Origin: Aquimarina agarilytica ZC1
Lineage (GTDB): Bacteria; Bacteroidota; Bacteroidia; Flavobacteriales; Flavobacteriaceae
Assembly: GCF_000255455.1 (NCBI RefSeq)
Contig: NZ_JH621257.1
Coordinates: 1 to 64,000 of the forward strand
Length of the DNA: 64,000 nt
Direction of reading: 5' to 3'
The notes below the pieces were generated by a model. The model ran no database searches. It saw nothing but the letters and a program-made list of their open reading frames with translations, and had not been told where the DNA came from. The translations under genes were made by a program, and so were the position numbers. Of the stretch, positions 35,852-45,098 are shown piece after piece (the stretch's first letter is position 1; each line of letters begins with the position of its first letter).

Positions 35852-37327
35852 ATGGACTTGGCAATTGTTATTACATACACTCTCGCCTTAATTTTTATCT
35901 TTTTATACAGCTTAGCTCAGCTTAATTTACTGTTTGCTTATTTAAAGGCTAAAAAAAAGGCACAAGAAGACGGCCCTGTTTTTGACTTATCAAAACCAGA
36001 CGAAACTCCGTTTGTTACTGTACAGCTCCCTGTTTACAATGAGCTATACGTAATGGAACGATTATTAGATAATATAGCACTACTCGATTATCCAAAAAAC
36101 AAGCTAGAAATTCAAGTTTTAGATGACTCTACCGACGAATCGATAACTACTACGCTTACCAAAATAGAAGATCTAAAAGCTAAAGGCTTGGATATTGTTC
36201 ATATCCATCGCACTAATAGAGCTGGTTTTAAAGCAGGAGCGCTAAAAGAAGGGCTATATAAAGCCAAAGGAGAATTCATTGCCATTTTTGACGCCGACTT
36301 TTTACCAAAACCGGATTGGTTAAAACAAACTGTCCCCCATTTTAAAAACCCTAAAATAGGCGTAGTACAAACCCGTTGGGGACACATTAACAGAAATTAT
36401 TCTGTACTCACAAAAATTCAAGCTTTCGCTCTTGATTTTCATTTTACTATGGAGCAAGTAGGCCGTAATATAAAAAAGCACTTTATAAATTTTAATGGTA
36501 CAGCTGGTATTTGGCGAAAATCATGCATATTGGATGCTGGAAACTGGCAAGGCGACACTCTTACTGAAGATTTAGACTTAAGCTACCGTGCCCAACTTAA
36601 AAAATGGGAATTCAAATATTTAGAACAAGTTGAAACTCCTGCTGAATTACCTGTAGTGATTAGCGCAGCTCGCTCACAACAATTCCGTTGGAATAAGGGA
36701 GCTGCCGAAAACTTTAAGAAAACTTTTAAAGCCGTATTAGCCAACAAAGAATTATCCTTTAGCACCAAAGTACATAGCTTTTTTCATTTACTTAATAGCT
36801 CCATGTTTTTATTGGTCTTGTTCGTTGCTATCATGAGCGTTCCTATTCTTTACATAAAAAACAACAACCCTATATTTGGTTGGTATTTTAATGTTATAGG
36901 CTTTTTTGCTTTTAGTACCGTTATCTTTTTTACTTGCTATTGGGTTACTTATAAAGAAATACATGGCTCGGGAGCAAAAAGCTTTTTATCCTACATTAAA
37001 ATGTTTTTCACCTTCTTTTCTGTTGCCATGGGCTTTTCTGTTCACAACAGTGTTGCCGTACTTGAAGGACATTTAGGAAAACGTAGCGAGTTTGTTCGCA
37101 CCCCTAAATTTAACATGAAAAACTTAGGAGATTCCTGGAAGGATAACAAATACATTAATAAAAACCTATCAACTAATACTATTGTCGAAGCCCTATTAAT
37201 GTGCTATTTTGCTTTTGCTTTATACAGCGGTTATCAGCTTCAAGATTTTGGTCTAGCTATTTTTCATTCCATGCTGTTTTTTGGGTTTGCCTTTGTATTT
37301 TTTAAATCCATATTATCAAAAGTATAA
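35852..37327 (+). CDS. Membrane family 2 glycosyltransferase, cellulose-synthase-like
   Basis: 491 residues. One N-terminal helix (about 5-28), a GT2 domain (about 50-310) and four C-terminal helices (about 320-490). Processive-type motifs appear in order: VQVLDDSTDE region (D), FDADFLPKPDWL (DxD), LTEDLDLSYR (ED) and QQFRWNKGAAE (QxxRW). It resembles the CsbB/CESA-like beta-glycosyltransferases that make glucan- or mannan-type chains or glycolipids. Three bases separate it from the previous gene and its stop overlaps the next start. Confidence 0.88.
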   Translation: MDLAIVITYTLALIFIFLYSLAQLNLLFAYLKAKKKAQEDGPVFDLSKPDETPFVTVQLPVYNELYVMERLLDNIALLDYPKNKLEIQVLDDSTDESITTTLTKIEDLKAKGLDIVHIHRTNRAGFKAGALKEGLYKAKGEFIAIFDADFLPKPDWLKQTVPHFKNPKIGVVQTRWGHINRNYSVLTKIQAFALDFHFTMEQVGRNIKKHFINFNGTAGIWRKSCILDAGNWQGDTLTEDLDLSYRAQLKKWEFKYLEQVETPAELPVVISAARSQQFRWNKGAAENFKKTFKAVLANKELSFSTKVHSFFHLLNSSMFLLVLFVAIMSVPILYIKNNNPIFGWYFNVIGFFAFSTVIFFTCYWVTYKEIHGSGAKSFLSYIKMFFTFFSVAMGFSVHNSVAVLEGHLGKRSEFVRTPKFNMKNLGDSWKDNKYINKNLSTNTIVEALLMCYFAFALYSGYQLQDFGLAIFHSMLFFGFAFVFFKSILSKV

Positions 37328-38715
37328 TGAAATCAACTACAAATTTGGGACTCAGCTTATTTGTACTTTTTTGTAGTTGCTTACTTTATATTTATGTTGG
37401 CTATTTTTTACCCAGAACTTCATTCTACACGCTATTAAGCTGTTGGATTGGTTTATTTGGTGCTAGCTATTATTTAATAAATTACTCCAGCTTCTCATTT
37501 AAACAGTTGGCTGTAATAGCTATTGGCTTCAGACTTTTATTAATAGCCGAAATACCCAATTTATCTCAAGATTTTTATCGTTTTATTTGGGATGGACGTA
37601 TGTTACTCAATGGGTTTAATCCTTATTTATACACCCCAAAAAATTTAATTGAACAAGGAACAGCAACTGTTCATCATGCTCAAAAATTAGTTGAAGGAAT
37701 GGGAACACTTAATGCAAGCCATTACACCAACTACCCTCCTTTTAGTCAATTATGCTACTTTATTGCCGCTCTTTTTGGAAGTAAATCGATAGTAACAAGT
37801 GTAGTTGTAATGCGGTTACAAATTATTTTAGCTGATATCGGTATCCTCTATTTTGGCAAAAAAATCCTTGAACAATTAAGGTTACCTATCAATAATAGTT
37901 TCTTATACCTACTAAATCCTTTTGTAATTATTGAATTAACGGGAAACTTACATTTCGAAGCAGTAATGGCATTTTTCTTGGTACTCAGTTTATATTTTCT
38001 TTTAAAAAACTTGTGGGTATTAGCTGCTGTAATTCTAGGAATTTCAATTAGTGTAAAACTACTCACATTACTCTTTTTACCAGTATTCACTTTATATTTT
38101 GTGCGCAATCTATTTCACAAAAAAGATTGGTTTGTAACGAACAAAAATGACATACTAAAATATAGTAGTTTTTGTTTTATTGTAATTGGAACCAACATTT
38201 TACTGTTCGCGCCATTTTTATCGCCTCAATTTATAGCAAACTTTAGCAAAACCATCAGTCTTTGGTTTCAAAATTTTGAGTTCAATGCCAGTATTTATTA
38301 TATAGTACGTTGGGTTGGTTATCAAGTTGTCGGCTGGAATATTATTGCTAAAGCGGGAAAAATACTTCCTTTAATTGCTATTCTTATCATTGGTATTTTA
38401 AGCTTGGCGCGAAAAAACTACAACCCCAATACACTTCTGGAAAGCATGTTATTTTGTATCACGGCCTATCTATTATTATCCACCACTATACACCCGTGGT
38501 ACTTAAGCATTCCCTTGACACTTTCGTGTTTTACAAAATTTAAATACATATGGGTATGGAGCTTAACTATTATTCTTAGTTATTTTGCGTATTCTAACCC
38601 TGAATTTAAAGAAAATCTATGGCTTGTTAGTATAGAGTATAGTATAGTGATTCTTTTTTTTATTTACGAGTTAAGCAAAAAAAATCCCACTCTAGTAAAA
38701 CTAAAGCAGGATTGA
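37327..38715 (+). CDS. GT-C fold membrane mannosyl/glycosyltransferase
   Basis: 462 residues with about ten to twelve membrane helices. After the second helix a periplasmic loop carries SQDFYRFIWDGRMLLNGFNPY, with the acidic pair typical of GT-C enzymes that use polyprenyl-P-sugar donors. It starts at the ATG that shares one base with the previous stop (TAATG). With the DPM1-like GT2 it forms a donor-and-user pair; the acceptor is unknown. It converges on the pseudouridine synthase gene, 23 bases apart. Confidence 0.82.
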   Translation: MKSTTNLGLSLFVLFCSCLLYIYVGYFLPRTSFYTLLSCWIGLFGASYYLINYSSFSFKQLAVIAIGFRLLLIAEIPNLSQDFYRFIWDGRMLLNGFNPYLYTPKNLIEQGTATVHHAQKLVEGMGTLNASHYTNYPPFSQLCYFIAALFGSKSIVTSVVVMRLQIILADIGILYFGKKILEQLRLPINNSFLYLLNPFVIIELTGNLHFEAVMAFFLVLSLYFLLKNLWVLAAVILGISISVKLLTLLFLPVFTLYFVRNLFHKKDWFVTNKNDILKYSSFCFIVIGTNILLFAPFLSPQFIANFSKTISLWFQNFEFNASIYYIVRWVGYQVVGWNIIAKAGKILPLIAILIIGILSLARKNYNPNTLLESMLFCITAYLLLSTTIHPWYLSIPLTLSCFTKFKYIWVWSLTIILSYFAYSNPEFKENLWLVSIEYSIVILFFIYELSKKNPTLVKLKQD

Positions 38716-38738
38716 TAATTCTATGAATACGATATATA

Positions 38739-39581
38739 TTAAGCTAGCATTCCCATATTAATCACCTCTTGTTTGGTCAGCTCTCTCCAACGGCCACGTG
38801 GAAGGTCTTTTTTAGTAAGTCCTCCAAAAACCACTCGATCTAAATGATTTACTTTATACCCTAGTGCTTCAAAAATTCGAATAACAATTCTATTTTTTTG
38901 CGAATTTAATTGAATCCCCACTTCTCTTTTTGATGAATCGTCTACAAACGAAAGCTCTTGCACTTTAACAATATGATCATCGATACGTACGCCTTCTAAA
39001 ATTTTCTCAAAATCTTGTTGTACTAAATTTTTATCTAACTCCACATGATAAATCTGACGAATCCTTCCTGAACCATTCATATTTCCTAAAAATGAATCAT
39101 CATTAGAAAGTAACAACAAGCCAGAACTATTACGTTCCATTTTACCAACTGGCTTTAAAAATGATTTAGATGCCGATTGTAAAAGCGCATATATTGATTT
39201 CTTCTCATTACTTGTATTCGCTGCTATAGTGTATCCTTTAGGCTTATTAATAAGTATATATGAACTTTTAACAGGGCGAATCAACTGTCCATCGAAACGC
39301 ACTTCATCTGTTAACTTTACCTTGTATCCCATTTCGGTAATCACCTCTCCATTCACCTTTACACTTCCTGTAGAAATATATAAATCGGCATCTTTGCGGG
39401 TACAAATTCCCGAATTACCAATGTATTTATTTAAACGTATAGTATCTGGATCTTGTAATGCTTGTTTTTTAGACTTTACAGGACGTACACTTTGGGGTTT
39501 TGCTATGTTCTTTTTTTGAACACTTTTCCCTTTTCGTAATCCTGATGTTTTTTTGTTTCGATTATTCTGAGCTTGACTCAT
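38739..39581 (-). CDS. RsuA-family pseudouridine synthase with changed catalytic residue
   Basis: 280 residues. A basic N-terminal tail (1-45), an S4 RNA-binding domain (about 48-100: IRLNKYIGNSGICTRKDADL) and a RsuA/RluB-type pseudouridine synthase domain (about 105-270). The motif that normally reads GRLDxxTxGLLLLTND reads GKMERNSSGLLLLSND, so the catalytic aspartate is glutamate (E149, codon 39135-39137). The family isomerises uridines in 16S or 23S rRNA; activity here is uncertain. The C-terminal LPRGRWRELT motif is intact. A -7 box lies 17 bases upstream of the ATG. Confidence 0.85.
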   Translation of the reverse strand: MSQAQNNRNKKTSGLRKGKSVQKKNIAKPQSVRPVKSKKQALQDPDTIRLNKYIGNSGICTRKDADLYISTGSVKVNGEVITEMGYKVKLTDEVRFDGQLIRPVKSSYILINKPKGYTIAANTSNEKKSIYALLQSASKSFLKPVGKMERNSSGLLLLSNDDSFLGNMNGSGRIRQIYHVELDKNLVQQDFEKILEGVRIDDHIVKVQELSFVDDSSKREVGIQLNSQKNRIVIRIFEALGYKVNHLDRVVFGGLTKKDLPRGRWRELTKQEVINMGMLA

Positions 39582-39597
39582 AACTTAAAAATTTGCG

Positions 39598-39605
39598 CAA
39601 AGATA
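39598..39605 (-). promoter_or_regulatory. -7 promoter box TATCTTTG for the pseudouridine synthase gene
   Basis: On the minus strand TATCTTTG (plus strand CAAAGATA) is a perfect TAnnTTTG match, 16 bases before the ATG at 39581. Confidence 0.6.
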
Positions 39606-39725
39606 GGCTATTATACGTGCGCTTGCTTTGTTTTTATTAATGAACTGATTTAAATTTCCTAATTAACACCAATTGTGAATTAAAATAAGCTTTTAACCAA
39701 GACACTTATTCTAAAACTTATAAAA

Positions 39726-40634
39726 TTAATATAATCTTTTAAGCCAAGATAGTTCTATTAACATGATACTAAAAACCCCTACGACAATAACAAATTTGAG
39801 TAAATTATGCAGGATCACATATTGTTTTTTAGTATTGGATTTCCTGAGCAACATACTAAAAATCAACAACACTCCAGTTGTCATCCAAAAAAAGTAATGC
39901 ATTTTACCTAATGGAAACGCGTATACAAGTACCATTGCCGTAACAATACAAGCGATAGACAATCCAGTTAATATTTTTTTCACCATAGATTCCCCATAAA
40001 CTATAGGCAAGGTGCTGTTACCAACGGCAGCATCTCCTCGCAAATTTTCTAAATCCTTAACTAATTCGCGCATAAAAATAACTAAGCTTAGAAAAGTTGC
40101 ATGCACAAAAATTACAGGATCGTAATTTTTGTAATAAATAAAGATGGCAAAAAAAGGCAGAATAGCTAAAAACGTTGCAACTAAATTTTTAACTAATAAA
40201 ATCCGCTTTAATTTATGAGAGTACAACCAAATTCCAAAAATATAGGCCGAAAAAAACAACACTGCCCTAAACGACACATAACTAGCTACTATAACAGCAA
40301 TAAAATTGGCTATGAAATAGATAGTTAGTTTGGTTTGCTGACTTACCAAACGATCCAAATGGTATTTTTGCGGTCGGTTTATTAAATCCTTTTCACTGTC
40401 ATAAAAATTATTAATAATATAACCTGAAGCTATGGTGATAGCAGATGCTAAAACAATACACAAAAGACTTTCATCAAACAGTACTGCTCTAAACGATTTT
40501 TTAGCAGAAAGGATAAAAATGCTTGTTACATATTGTGCTACTAAAACAACCAATACATTATAACCTCGTATTACCGAAAGCATACTAAATGACTTATAAA
40601 AAAACCATTTGATTTTTCTAGATATATTGAGCAT
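39726..40634 (-). CDS. UbiA-family prenyltransferase (geranylgeranylglycerol-phosphate type)
   Basis: About 302 residues from the ATG at 40634; an earlier in-frame ATG at 40679 is possible but its 15 extra residues are not typical. Multi-helix membrane protein with both UbiA aspartate motifs: NNFYDSEKDLINRP (about residue 82) and RELVKDLENLRGD (about 200). These bind Mg2+-prenyl diphosphate. The Bacteroidota relatives near mevalonate genes are usually called geranylgeranylglycerol-phosphate geranylgeranyltransferases. It is four bases downstream of the mevalonate kinase stop region, so prenyl donor supply and use are in one operon. Confidence 0.8.
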   Translation of the reverse strand: MLNISRKIKWFFYKSFSMLSVIRGYNVLVVLVAQYVTSIFILSAKKSFRAVLFDESLLCIVLASAITIASGYIINNFYDSEKDLINRPQKYHLDRLVSQQTKLTIYFIANFIAVIVASYVSFRAVLFFSAYIFGIWLYSHKLKRILLVKNLVATFLAILPFFAIFIYYKNYDPVIFVHATFLSLVIFMRELVKDLENLRGDAAVGNSTLPIVYGESMVKKILTGLSIACIVTAMVLVYAFPLGKMHYFFWMTTGVLLIFSMLLRKSNTKKQYVILHNLLKFVIVVGVFSIMLIELSWLKRLY

Positions 40635-40682
40635 GTATGAATTGTATTTATGCGGGGTTGCACAAATAAAAGTAAGCATATT

Positions 40683-41618
40683 TTAGAAATGATACACCAC
40701 TTCCAACTTATAATCTTTTAATGCTTTTTGTGCTTTTCCAAAATCTTCAGTAAAACCTAAAATATAGCCTCCGCCTCCTGAACCACACAATTTTAAATAA
40801 TAATCGTTTGTTTCAATACCATGTTTCCAAAGGGCATGGAACTGAGAAGGAATCATTGGTTTAAAATGATCTAAAACCGTACGAGATAATTGTTTTATAT
40901 TCGAAAATAGCGAGGTTACATTTCCACTTAAAAAATCATCAACACAAGCATCGGTATGCTTTACAAACTTATTTTTAAGCATATTACGAAAACCGTCCTG
41001 CTTCATTTTTTCCATAAAAATATTTACCATTGGCGCCGTTTCACCAACAATACCACTATCTAACAGAAATACTGCTCCTTTGTTTTCATGTTGCTTTTGC
41101 GAAGGAATCCCTGCCGTTTCCACATTATCCTTGGAATGGATTAAAATAGGCAAACTTAAGTAACTATTTAAAGGATCTAAACCCGAACTATTTCCGTGAA
41201 AAAAAGATTCAACATAAGCAAATATTTGCTTTAACTTTAGTAGTTTATCACGTGTTAAGTTTTCAAGAATGGTTATTTTATTCTCGGCATATTTGTCATA
41301 AATAGCTGCAACTAATGCTCCACTACTCCCTACTCCATATCCTTGAGGAATACTACTATCAAAATACATTCCTGCAGCAATATCAGCAAGTAACTTATCG
41401 GTATTAAAAACAACCAAATCTGGCTTTTGATTTTCACTTAAATAGGTCGCTAATTTCAATAAACTTTTGTTAGAATCAGTTGCTTTAGTATCTAATTCCT
41501 TAGCTGTCTTTAAAGCTCCGTTATAAAAATTATAAGGTATAGAGAGTCCTTTGGAATTTTTTATAATTCCATACTCCCCAAAAAGTAGAATTTTAGAATA
41601 AAATAAAGGTCCCTTCAA
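40683..41618 (-). CDS. Mevalonate kinase (GHMP family)
   Basis: 311 residues. It phosphorylates mevalonate in the mevalonate route to isopentenyl diphosphate. GHMP motifs are visible: FGEYGIIKNSKGLSIPY near the N-terminus, the phosphate loop QGYGVGSSGALVAAIYDKY (about 92-110) and the C-terminal LCGSGGGGYILGF. The segment HGNSSGLDPLNSYL is typical of the flavobacterial form. It is the middle gene of a mvaD-MVK-UbiA operon, 29 bases after mvaD. Confidence 0.9.
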   Translation of the reverse strand: MKGPLFYSKILLFGEYGIIKNSKGLSIPYNFYNGALKTAKELDTKATDSNKSLLKLATYLSENQKPDLVVFNTDKLLADIAAGMYFDSSIPQGYGVGSSGALVAAIYDKYAENKITILENLTRDKLLKLKQIFAYVESFFHGNSSGLDPLNSYLSLPILIHSKDNVETAGIPSQKQHENKGAVFLLDSGIVGETAPMVNIFMEKMKQDGFRNMLKNKFVKHTDACVDDFLSGNVTSLFSNIKQLSRTVLDHFKPMIPSQFHALWKHGIETNDYYLKLCGSGGGGYILGFTEDFGKAQKALKDYKLEVVYHF

Positions 41619-41647
41619 ACTATCTATTTTTTAAAGTTGTCACAAAA

Positions 41648-42727
41648 TTACATTTTTTTTATTCCAATTCCTAGATAATCACATATATACTGCCTATTCT
41701 GACATTTTTCTGCCAACTCTGCTTCAATAAAAGCCAAAACAGCTTCTTTATCTTTTTCCGGATACAGCACATGTACGTTTGCCCCTGCATCCAAAGTAAA
41801 ACAAACTGGTACACCTGTTTCTTTTCGATAATTCCAAATACTATTAATCATCTCCAGGGTATTTGGTTTCATTAAAATAAAATAAGGTAACGAAGTCATC
41901 ATCATAGCATGTAGCGTTAAGGCTTCACTTTCCACAATTTCTATAAATTGAGCAATGTCTCCATTTTGGAGTACGCTACTCAACTTGTCTAAATTAGCAT
42001 TAGCCTGTTCAAATCGTGTTTTGGCAAATGGATGGCCATGCATTAAATTATGACCTACGGTACTACTCACCTGTTTTTCTCCTTTATCAATAAGCAATAC
42101 AGTATCCTGATAATTTTTAAAAACTGAAGCTATTTCGTGCTCAAAAGGCACCGCAAATTCATCACTTGATCCTTTTATTTTTTGATGTTTCCCCCAAATA
42201 GTAATAGGCCCTTCAATACTTCGACAAGCACTTCCCGATCCTAATCGCGCCAAAAAAGAGGCTTTTTCTATTCTTTCTTCTGCGCTAAGCGAACCGCCTA
42301 ACTCATTTTCTATTTCAACTAAACACATTGCTAAGGCACTCATCCCACTTGCCGATGATGCAATTCCACTACTGTGTGGAAATGTATTTTTACTATTAAT
42401 AATAAATTCAAAGTCATTTAAAAAAAGACAATAAGGAGCTATACGATCAAAAAAAGTATGAATTTTAGGTTCAAAACTTAGCTTAGGTTCTCCTTCGAAC
42501 AAAAATGCAATCGAAAAGCCTACTCCTTTATCCTTTCTTCTTTTGTATGTAATGGATGTTTCTGTACGACATTCGCTTAATGTAAAACTTAACGAGGCAT
42601 TCTCCGGAAGTTGTACCGGTCGTTTTCCCCAATATTTTACTAATGCTATATTACTTGGAGCTGTAAAAGCTACCTTGCCTTGATCCTTCTTGTATAAAGA
42701 GTCAATTGATCTATATGTTGTACCCAA
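41648..42727 (-). CDS. mvaD: Diphosphomevalonate decarboxylase
   Basis: The frame is open from a GTG at 42805, but a perfect promoter box lies within it (42742-42749), so the likely start is the TTG at 42727, giving 359 residues, near the usual length. Motifs: APSNIALVKYWGKR (about 28), HSSGIASSASGMSALA phosphate loop, LGSGSACRSIEGP and FTLDAGANVHVLY. The enzyme converts mevalonate diphosphate to isopentenyl diphosphate with ATP. It leads the operon with mevalonate kinase and the UbiA prenyltransferase, and is divergent from tspO. No ATG fits near the start, so TTG is used here by inference. Confidence 0.9.
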   Translation of the reverse strand: MGTTYRSIDSLYKKDQGKVAFTAPSNIALVKYWGKRPVQLPENASLSFTLSECRTETSITYKRRKDKGVGFSIAFLFEGEPKLSFEPKIHTFFDRIAPYCLFLNDFEFIINSKNTFPHSSGIASSASGMSALAMCLVEIENELGGSLSAEERIEKASFLARLGSGSACRSIEGPITIWGKHQKIKGSSDEFAVPFEHEIASVFKNYQDTVLLIDKGEKQVSSTVGHNLMHGHPFAKTRFEQANANLDKLSSVLQNGDIAQFIEIVESEALTLHAMMMTSLPYFILMKPNTLEMINSIWNYRKETGVPVCFTLDAGANVHVLYPEKDKEAVLAFIEAELAEKCQNRQYICDYLGIGIKKM

Positions 42728-42741
42728 AATGAAATTTTCAA

Positions 42742-42749
42742 CAAATATA
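42742..42749 (-). promoter_or_regulatory. -7 promoter box TATATTTG for the mevalonate operon
   Basis: Perfect TAnnTTTG on the minus strand, 14 bases before the TTG at 42727; a TTTA at spacing 20 could be the -33 element. It shows that the longer mvaD frame upstream is not translated. Confidence 0.6.
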
Positions 42750-42819
42750 AGTTTTGATTGACCGATATTTAAAATGCTTTTCAAAAAAAATAGTATTTTA
42801 GACACATAGTGTTAAAAAA

Positions 42820-43293
42820 ATGAATAAAAAAATTATTAAAATTATCATTGCAGTAACTGTATGCCTTGTTGCAGGAGTCATTGGAGCCGCGGCTACTCAA
42901 ACCTCAGTAAACACTTGGTATACGACACTATCAAAACCTTCGTTTAATCCTCCAAATTATGTCTTTGGACCTGTATGGACTATACTATATATTCTTATGG
43001 GTATCTCCGCTGGTAAAATTTGGAATCATGGCTTTTATCATAAATGGGTCAAAACTGCGTTATATCATTTTGGATTTCAATTAATACTAAATATTACATG
43101 GTCTTTAGTGTTTTTTGGACTCAATGAAATTTTCGGAGCACTTTTAATAATTATAGGACTTTTAGTCTTACTGCTTTTTACCTACAAATGGTTTAAAATA
43201 GTAAATACTAATGCTGCCTATTTACTTATTCCATACATTTTATGGGTATCGTTTGCTTCCGTTTTGAACTTTAGTATATGGCAATTAAATTAA
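42820..43293 (+). CDS. tspO: TspO/MBR-family membrane protein
   Basis: 157 residues with five membrane helices. Typical motifs are NTWYTTLSKPSFNPPNYVFGPVW near the first loop (split here as WYTTLSKPSFNPPNYVFG) and WSLVFFGLN. TspO proteins bind porphyrins and related compounds and modulate stress responses. A near-consensus -7 box (TATTTTAG) lies about 20 bases upstream, in a short space shared with mvaD. It precedes a TetR gene by 7 bases. Confidence 0.92.
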   Translation: MNKKIIKIIIAVTVCLVAGVIGAAATQTSVNTWYTTLSKPSFNPPNYVFGPVWTILYILMGISAGKIWNHGFYHKWVKTALYHFGFQLILNITWSLVFFGLNEIFGALLIIIGLLVLLLFTYKWFKIVNTNAAYLLIPYILWVSFASVLNFSIWQLN

Positions 43294-43300
43294 TTTAGAT

Positions 43301-43861
43301 TTGAATAAAAAATCCCTCATCCTCCAAGTTACTCTAGAATTAATTACAACAAAAGGAATTGAAAATACTTCCTTAACCGATATTATTAAAGCCGCTGATG
43401 TAGCTAAAGGAACGCTCTATCATCACTTTAAGAAAAAGGAAGAAATTATCGAAGAACTTTACACCATTCTTACAGAAGATTTTGGAACCGTAATTATGCG
43501 TAACACAGAAAACACTGAAGATGGAAGAAAAAAATACCAAATAATGTGGTTAAATTTATACCACTATTTTATTGACAATCCATTAGCATTCATTTTTTCG
43601 GAACAAATTGGTCGTTCTCCTGAAATCCCATTGCGATTAAAAGAGAAAACTCGAATTTATTACGCCGATATTGAACAGTTTTTTAGAAAAAGAATCCAAG
43701 AAAAAACATTTCGTCAATTTAACACTTTGGTGATGCAAGAACTGTTTTTTGGAAGCGTAGTATCTATTGTGAAAATTCACGAAAACGAGTTAGTCGACTT
43801 AGAGGAACGCCACATTAAACAAGCCATTGAAATTTCATGGAAAGGATTTTGCAGGCATTAA
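43301..43861 (+). CDS. TetR/AcrR-family regulator
   Basis: 186 residues. Helix-turn-helix in the first 50 residues: LTDIIKAADVAKGTLYHHFK, then KKEEI. The C-terminal part is a helical ligand domain. The start is TTG at 43301; no ATG lies near enough upstream, and the HTH would be lost with a later start. It follows tspO by 7 bases and so is in the same transcript; tspO is its likely target. It converges on the yhiN-type gene with only two bases between the stops. Confidence 0.85.
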   Translation: MNKKSLILQVTLELITTKGIENTSLTDIIKAADVAKGTLYHHFKKKEEIIEELYTILTEDFGTVIMRNTENTEDGRKKYQIMWLNLYHYFIDNPLAFIFSEQIGRSPEIPLRLKEKTRIYYADIEQFFRKRIQEKTFRQFNTLVMQELFFGSVVSIVKIHENELVDLEERHIKQAIEISWKGFCRH

Positions 43862-43863
43862 AA

Positions 43864-45084
43864 TCAAACTGAATCATTAGTAATAGATTGTGCTGCAATA
43901 TAGCCTCCAGTCCATGCATTTTGGAAGTTGAAGCCTCCAGTTATGGCATCAATATTAAGCACCTCTCCTACTAAATAACAATCTTTGAGTTTGTTACTTT
44001 GATAGTTTTTAAAGTTGATTTCTTTTAAATCAACACCTCCTGCTGTTACAAATTCATCTTTAAAAGTACTTTTCCCGTCTATGTGAAAAGTACTTCTGAC
44101 CAATTGATTTGCTAGGGCTGTTAACTGCTTTTTATTAACATCTGCCCAACGTTGATTTTCAAAAATTCCACTTGCCAGAACTAATTGCAGCCACAATCGT
44201 TTTGGCAATTCGTATAATGGATTTTTAGCGACTATCTGTTTCGAATTTTCTTCTTTTATATCCTGCAAAAAAGGACGACAAGCTTCGAAGCTATCAAACT
44301 TAGTCCAGTTAACCACAAGGTCAAACTTATAATTCAACTCATGCAACACCCGTGCCCCCCATGCTGAAAGTTTTAAAATAGCAGGACCACTAAAACCCCA
44401 ATGAGTAATTAATAACGGACCTTCGGTCTTTAATTTTGTTTGATTCACCGAAACACCTACCTGTACCGCAACACCCGGTATAGAAGCTATTCTATTATCC
44501 CTAGAATTAAAAGTAAACAATGAAGGTACTGGCGCTATTGTTTTTATTCCTAAATCACTTAATTGTTTCCATATTTTGGTTTGACTCCCAGTAGCTATCA
44601 CTAATTTTTGAGCACTAAATTTGTCCGATTTTGTATGTATTTCCCAACCTAAATCCAAAGGTTTAAAATCAACCACCAATTGTTGTTTTTTAATTTCAAT
44701 TCCTAATTTTTCTGCTTCTTCCAAAAAACAATTAATAATTGTTTCTGAAGAATTTGAAACTGGAAAAATTCGTCCATCATCCTCTATTTTTAAAGCAACA
44801 CCACGCTGTTCAAACCACTCCATGGTATCTCCAGTCATAAAACTATGAAATGGCCCACGCAATTCCTTCTCCCCGCGAGGGTAATTTTTAACTAATTCAT
44901 TGGGAATAAACTCGGCATGCGTTACGTTGCAACGACCTCCGCCAGAAATACGCACTTTTTGAAGTACATTTTTTGCACGTTCCAATATTAACACCGAAAG
45001 CTTAGGATTTAAAGTAGCCACATTAATTGCTGTAAAAAAACCCGCAGCACCTCCTCCTACAATAACAACATCATAACTTTTCAT
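43864..45084 (-). CDS. FAD/NAD(P)-binding oxidoreductase, HI0933/YhiN family
   Basis: 406 residues. N-terminal FAD-binding Rossmann motif VIVGGGAAGFFTAI, the family hallmark SGGGRCNVTH (about 46-55), LVIATGSQTK and C-terminal GFNFQNAWTGGYIAAQS. HI0933-like proteins are flavoproteins whose reaction is not settled. It is third in an operon with trmN6 and the phosphodiesterase gene (14-base spacing). Confidence 0.92.
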   Translation of the reverse strand: MKSYDVVIVGGGAAGFFTAINVATLNPKLSVLILERAKNVLQKVRISGGGRCNVTHAEFIPNELVKNYPRGEKELRGPFHSFMTGDTMEWFEQRGVALKIEDDGRIFPVSNSSETIINCFLEEAEKLGIEIKKQQLVVDFKPLDLGWEIHTKSDKFSAQKLVIATGSQTKIWKQLSDLGIKTIAPVPSLFTFNSRDNRIASIPGVAVQVGVSVNQTKLKTEGPLLITHWGFSGPAILKLSAWGARVLHELNYKFDLVVNWTKFDSFEACRPFLQDIKEENSKQIVAKNPLYELPKRLWLQLVLASGIFENQRWADVNKKQLTALANQLVRSTFHIDGKSTFKDEFVTAGGVDLKEINFKNYQSNKLKDCYLVGEVLNIDAITGGFNFQNAWTGGYIAAQSITNDSV

Positions 45085-45098
45085 GTAACTCTTTTAAT

